A DNA stretch of 64,000 bases from Lycorma delicatula. Lineage: Eukaryota; Arthropoda; Insecta; Hemiptera; Fulgoridae. The translations under genes and the position numbers were made by a program. How positions within the stretch are numbered: the first letter of the stretch is position 1; each line of letters starts with the position of its first letter. Location: NCBI RefSeq assembly GCF_047948215.1, contig NC_134463.1, forward strand, positions 97,430,657 through 97,494,656. Reading direction: 5' to 3'. Shown here piece by piece: positions 58,901 through 64,000 of this stretch. Below the pieces are notes generated by a model. That model was not told where the DNA came from, searched no databases, and saw only the letters and a list, made by a program, of their open reading frames with translations.

Positions 58901-60329
58901 TACATCTAATCCGTCCTACAAACAACATGCCTTCCAACACTACAAAATAATTTTTTGTGGTATAACTGAGAAGTTACAGCAACATTTGCTTATAACATCC
59001 CAACCGACCAGCAGAAAGGAAGTAAAAGGAATAGCCAATAAAAATTATTAAACGAAATCAAAGGAACTTTGATTGTGCTTCTAAGTAGAAGTGGATGTTT
59101 TAAATTTTTTTCAGAAAAATTCGATCAATTAGCGTAAAATAATGAATAAATTTATTGAAACAATTACTTGAAAGGAAATGATCAGAGAATAACGGTGGGA
59201 TAGCCAATGCGCAGGCAAATATATGAGCATCAAAAATTCTTAATTAGTTTTCTTTACATAGCAATTTGGTAAAGTAGCATTATATACTCTGAACAGTAAA
59301 TCAGAAAAAGAGGAATAAATTTATTAATACTAAGCTAAACGGTCCTTAAGAAATCAATACAAATATATTACTTTTACTACCTTACCTTAGAATAACTTTG
59401 AAGTTTACCGATCATACATACGCGCGGCTGTACAAAATAAAGTGAAATTCATTATTATTATAGTGAATTAATTAATACTTATTATTATGGATTATTAACC
59501 ATAGCTTTGGCACCCGATTGAAGCAAAAAACATTAAACTGTAAACATTTTACCGTTATTTCATTTAACCGTACTCGCTGCAGTCTACCAATTCTCTTTTT
59601 AGCAAAAATTGGGAAAAAAAGAATTATAATTGTGAGATCCTTTAAAATATATTTCAGAGCATAAATTACAGGATTTTTTTCTATAATCCATTCACACCAT
59701 CAGTTAAGAACGAAAGATGTTAATGTATTTCTGGCAGGGATTGCTGATATTTTTTGCCAAAAAAAAAAACTTTATTCATCTGCATAGTTTTTCCCGTAGA
59801 AGTAAACTCAACCGTTTATTCAGTCATTAACAAGTAAAAAACCTACTGTCCTGTTCATAAATTGCCGTAATTACCGACTAATAGTATGCTGCAAGTAATG
59901 TAAAAGAAATGGCAAGTCCAGAATGGACATGCTTGCTAATTAATCTACTTTTATTTCATCTTATTAATATAAACAATGAATCGTAATTAGTAAATTTTAC
60001 GAATTTTTAAAACTGTTATTTATATCAATATAAAATATTATTCTTTCCTAATTTTATCACAATAATAATGTGTGAAATGTCTAAAACATTATATTAAATT
60101 TTAAAAATATATTTTTTTATAATTTTCCCGCAATATATGAATACATTATATCGATTTCGTTACACCATAGTTAATGGTTTATTGAAAAATTACATCACTA
60201 CGTGTTTAAACTTAGAAATTTAAGGGAAAGTTGTTTGTTTATTCCTAAATTAAATTTTTATGTGTTTTTTTTTTATAAAATAACGGGCGTCGACTACTTT
60301 GGTTATTTACCCCGATAGAATTTTTTGCG
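58901..60329. other. AT-rich DNA, no gene supported
   Basis: No coding signal or recognised repeat. Confidence 0.6.
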
Positions 60330-60381
60330 TATGAAAAATTCCATGCTTGAACGGGATTCGAACTCGGGGCCTCCGGATGAT
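60330..60381 (-). mobile_element. SINE family A fragment
   Basis: The minus strand reads 'tcatccggaggccccgag', B-box 'gagttcgaatcccg', then 'caagcatggaatttttc'. Head and tail are missing. Confidence 0.75.
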
Positions 60382-60571
60382 TTTGTTTAAGAAATCATAT
60401 CCAGTTTCAGATAAAATCGCGAATCATTCCGAAAGATTAAGGAAAACTTCAGCAATTTCATTAATGTTTATAATTTATTTATAAGAGTAAAATGATAGTA
60501 TATATTAAATTACGCGGAAGAGTAGTCCCCTCCTCCCTTGAGATTACGCGGGGGGAGTAGTCTTCTCCTCT

Positions 60572-60848
60572 CGCGTTGGTTTAGTGGTGATATCGTCATC
60601 GCAAATCAGCTTATTTCGAAGTCGATAGTTCTGAGGTTCAAATCATAGTAAAAGCAGTTACTTTTATATGGATTTGAATACTACATCGTGGACACTGGTG
60701 TTCTTTGGTAGTTGGGCTTCAATCAACCACACATCTCAGGAACGGTCGACCTGAGACTGTCTGTACATGACTACACTTTACGTATACTTATAATATTCTG
60801 AAGTAATATCTTACGGTGATTCCAAAAGCTAAACTGACAAAGAAAAAT
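60572..60848 (+). mobile_element. tRNA-derived SINE, family B (tail type 1)
   Basis: A-box 'gttggtttagtggtg', B-box 'gaggttcaaatcatag', the body with 'ctttggtagttggg' and 'caggaacggtcgacctgaga', then a type 1 tail and an A-rich end. Just upstream a 30-bp unit ('gattacgcgg...agtagtc-tctcct') is duplicated (60512-60570). Confidence 0.88.
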
Positions 60849-61795
60849 TAATAGTCCTGAAAATTATAATTCGTATTTTTATTTTCTAGCAATAGAGATA
60901 TTTATGAAGGAAGCATTACTTAAAAATACGAGGTAAATTTTTCAAACTTATTAAATCTAAAATGAAGTGTTGCACGTACTTAATTGCGTATTTTTCTTGC
61001 CCAGATGAAGTGCTATTTATGTAAATAGATTACAACCCATTGGTTGCAGGAAGCAATTTTTGAAGCCTTAATTGTAAAAAAATAAACTCCGCAATAATTT
61101 ACATCCGACTAATATTAAGTTGCCGATCATTACATATGTTAACAAAAGTATTTTGTAGTACCAGCATAATTATTGCATACTTACATATTTCAATTCTTTT
61201 GATTTGTATTAACAAACCAAGAGAGTTGGAAATTAGAACGCGTATAAATAGCATTCGAAACGCAAATTCACTCCGATATAGTGGTCATAAGTCTCCTAAG
61301 ACTCTTCGCTGAGCACCGAATGGATCAAGCTACAAACGTAAACTGCTTTACCTAAGCGTGCGAAAATACTCACACAGAAACTCACTTGCAATTATCAGTG
61401 CTCATTATTGACGAATAAGCCAATTCAAATCGATTCAACCGTTATTTCTTCTAAAAATGAAACTTTTTATTACATGTCATTATGTAAATACATTGTATTA
61501 GGTAAAAAAAAAATATATCAAAATACAAACTACAAATTATCATTCACTTATATCTCCAAAAAATTGAATTTATTTAAAATAAAAATCGCTTTGATAATTA
61601 TATAAATGTTTTTAACTTTATCTACAGCTGCACAAGCGAAAATTACTTCTACCTTATCTAAATCACATAAATCACTGGTGAAACCAAACTTTTAATTTTT
61701 TTAAATTCTCCAATTTAATATGAAGTGCACAATCATACCATGTATGTTATTTGCACAAAAACATACCTTCTTGCTAGCTTAAATCATATTTTAGC
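60849..61795. other. No gene supported
   Basis: AT-rich; a 65-codon frame at 61408-61605 has no recognised domain. Confidence 0.55.
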
Positions 61796-61808
61796 TTATT
61801 TATAATAA

Positions 61809-62106
61809 TCTTTTTTCTTTTTTCTGTTTAGCTTCCGGGAATTACTGTTCAGGTATTACTTCAAAGGATGATATATGTATGAATGTAAACGAACTGTAGT
61901 CTTGTACAGTCTCAGTTTGACCATTCCTGAAATGTGTGGTTAATTGAAACCCAACCACCAATGAACACCGGTACCCACGATCTAGTATTCAAATCCGTAT
62001 AAAAATAACTAACTAATCCGTATAAAAGTAAGATTTGAACGCTGGAATTCTCGACTTCCAAATTAGCTGGTTGGGAAGACCAGTTCACCACTAGACCAAC
62101 CCCGGT
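61809..62106 (-). mobile_element. tRNA-derived SINE, family B (tail type 1), with target duplication
   Basis: On the minus strand, the head 'ggggttggtctagtggtga' leads to B-box-like 'gcgttcaaatctta', the body and a type 1 tail ending 'ggaagctaaacag' before A-rich sequence. TTATTTATAATAA at 61796-61808 and 62107-62119 is an exact 13-bp target duplication. The body has a short internal duplication around 'ccgtataaaa' (61996-62027). Confidence 0.93.
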
Positions 62107-62119
62107 TTATTTATAATAA

Positions 62120-62451
62120 CCTAAAATATTTTTTATATAGTAGTCAAATTTGAGTTATATACTATGTGTGCTCACCATAAAAATACTAATAAATTAAAAA
62201 TAGCAATTGTATTTTACGTTATTTTTAAGCGAAGATTTTTGAAAGTTTATAATAATTTCCTTTCATTTTTATTCACATTATTAAAATTATTAACATCACA
62301 AAGATCCAGTCTACTTTTTTTCCCCCAAGAAACATAAGTGGAAAGGCATTTGCTAAGAATCAATTAAAGTGCATTTTCTGTTATAACAAAGTTTTGTGAT
62401 TAGCTTATCACATACTTGAGTATCGCTATTCATCAGCCAACTTTTTTTTTT
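62120..62451. other. No gene or element seen
   Basis: AT-rich; a poly(T) run at 62442-62465 belongs to the next SINE. Confidence 0.55.
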
Positions 62452-62612
62452 CTTTTTCTTTTTTTTACTTCCGGGACCATCGTTAGGTATTGTTTCAGAG
62501 GATGAGGTGATTGATTTGTAGCGTGTGTGAAAATGCCATGCCTGACCGGGATTCGAACCCGGGACCTCCGGATGAAAGGCCGAGACGATGTCACTCGCAC
62601 CATGGAGGCCGT
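62452..62612 (-). mobile_element. tRNA-derived SINE, family A, near full length
   Basis: The minus strand reads 'ggcctccatggtgcgagtg', B-box 'gggttcgaatcccgg', 'catgccatgcctgacc' in complement, and a type 1 tail ending in a long A run. It forms an inverted pair with the copy 40 bases away. Confidence 0.9.
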
Positions 62613-62654
62613 TAAGATGATCTCCTCCAACTTAAAAAAATGGAGGTCCGGAGG

Positions 62655-62785
62655 TCCAACTTCAAGTTCATCCGGAGGTCCCGGATTCTAATCCCGGTCA
62701 GTCATGGCATTTTCACACACGCTACAAATCATTCATCTCAACCTCTGCAGCAATACATAACGTGGTCCCGGAGGTTAAACAAACT
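62655..62785 (+). mobile_element. SINE family A, 5'-truncated
   Basis: It starts near 'ttcatccggaggtcccgg', with B-box 'ggattctaatcccgg' (one base off), then 'catggcattttcacacacg' and a type 1 tail. There is no long poly(A). Confidence 0.87.
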
Positions 62786-63400
62786 TCAAAAAATTACTTT
62801 AAAAATTACTTCACTTATACGGATGGTCTTTTTGAATCCGAGCAGGTCTTTAATTTAACACACATTCTACCACAATTTTTCTCACAATGGGTTAACGGAG
62901 AGGTATCCAAACTACAACCGGTTCAGAGATTATAATCATTATTTGTAATTCATGGTGCTACTGAGAGGGTCTGATATTTCATGGAGCTACTGATATCTGC
63001 TGAGAGGGTCTATAACTAATTTTTTGGTATAATTTTCCTAAACGCCAAATCAGCCTTAAAATCCTGGAAGTGTATCCCTGTTTAAAATGTAGAAAAATAT
63101 TTTGAGGTTTTTGCCAAAATTCTTATCCCTGAAGTCCTTTCATTTTGAGATAAACTGAGTTCAAATAAAAAAAAATTAAGAATGAGATAAATTGAATTTT
63201 AAAATAATGCTGTAATAATTGCTTAAAATTCTATTAATTTTTAAATTTTCATTAAAATTTTGTCTAAACTTTTCTACTACAAGACCGCGCAAAATTTTTT
63301 ACTTCAAGATTAGAATTCCACATAAAATATACAAATAATAAAATACATAATGGATTTCGTACTAACGTTAATGTATAGATATATATTAACTTACATTTAA
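62786..63400. other. No gene; short local duplication
   Basis: 62951-63015 repeats 'catgg-gctactga' and 'ctgagagggtctgata' at short distance. Nothing else was recognised. Confidence 0.5.
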
Positions 63401-63404
63401 GTTA

Positions 63405-64000
63405 TATCTTTTTTTATATAAAGATGTCGTGACTGATTGATTCATTTACTCTTCAACGCCCATCCTAAACTACTAAATTTAGAGAAATAAAATTTTGAGA
63501 GGATTTTTTTTATATAGAAGAAACGTGCTAAGAAAGGATTTTGTAAAATTTGACTTTTAAGGTAATAAAATGATACTTTGAGGTTTTTTATTTTATCGGT
63601 TTCTAAAAGAGATAACGCTTTGATTTTTGTTTTAAAATATTCCTTTTACAAATACCTAAAAACAAATTTCTGAGTTTCTCGATATCTTGCGTCTAAAGAG
63701 GTGAAAGAGAAAGAAATGTGATAGAGTCAAAATTTTAAAAAGTCGTCAATATCTTCTAAAATTAATGATTTATTCAGACAATTCTAGCTCATAATATTCC
63801 TGAGATTAATATTTCGTAACCAATTTCTGCGTTTTGCAAAATTCACTTTAAGCGGGTGAAATTGAATTTAACTTTCTTGGAATTTTTGCGGAAAAAATTG
63901 AAAAATCAACTTGAAGTCGATAAAAATTTTTCATAAAATTATCTAAAAACAAATTTCTGCGTTTTTCGATACCTTGGAAGTGATTAGGAGTGAAATATGA
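63405..64000. repeat. Interspersed repeat with internal duplication, runs off the window
   Basis: 63420-63520 ('gtcgtgactgattgattcat', 'caacgcccatcctaaacta') has the wording of a dispersed insect repeat. Inside it, 'aacaaatttctgagtttctc' (63661) recurs as 'aacaaatttctgcgtttttc' (63949), about 288 bases on, with a weaker match at 63818. No coding frame. Confidence 0.5.

Overview
The window looks like nuclear DNA of an arthropod, most likely an insect and tentatively a hemipteran. It is strongly AT-rich by eye and full of microsatellites. It carries tRNA-derived SINEs, mariner/Tc1 fossils, a Helitron fragment and several non-LTR retrotransposon clades typical of insect genomes. I found no host protein-coding gene, no genuine tRNA or rRNA gene and no CRISPR array. 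Open frames are short (132 codons at most), and the ones I recognise are broken transposon proteins. The species call is inference; the transposon calls rest on motifs read directly.

Layout. 0-9 kb: an inverted pair of long repeats with tRNA-like heads (1-720 and 4020-4790) flanks a mariner fossil (2030-3072). Then come a SINE with a perfect 15-bp target duplication (4886-5044), a nonautonomous element with about 220-bp terminal inverted repeats (5516-6472), two more SINEs and a duplicated block. 9-20 kb: a mariner transposase split by a SINE (10965-12240), a degenerate 110-bp tandem array, a pair of back-to-back hairpins, adjacent SINEs and a Helitron fragment (19037-19570). 20-36 kb: Jockey-like LINE ends on both strands (23.7, 30.3 and 33.1 kb), an R1-like LINE 3' end (26671-27332) that abuts a Tc1/mariner-superfamily element (27336-28897), and a LINE that keeps the reverse-transcriptase motifs (34380-35800).

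36-50 kb: a CpG-rich islet (38335-38530), three same-orientation copies of an element bounded by CTTCCTTGTAC/GTACAAGGAAG, RTE-like LINE ends at 40.3, 47.2 and 47.8-48.9 kb (the last split by another LINE), and a 270-bp polypurine tract. 50-64 kb: a Tc1/mariner helix-turn-helix fragment, several SINEs, two fossil LINE pieces in non-collinear order (55.3 and 57.3-58.9 kb), a GC-rich hairpin segment (54.2-54.4 kb), an inverted SINE pair (62.4-62.8 kb) and an unplaced interspersed repeat at the end.

Nothing here works as a system. The most informative signals are relational. A nonautonomous element pairs with its probable transposase-bearing relative. Two SINE families share one 3' tail while subsets carry other tails. 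Nested insertions give relative ages. Short perfect hairpins are scattered through the unique DNA.
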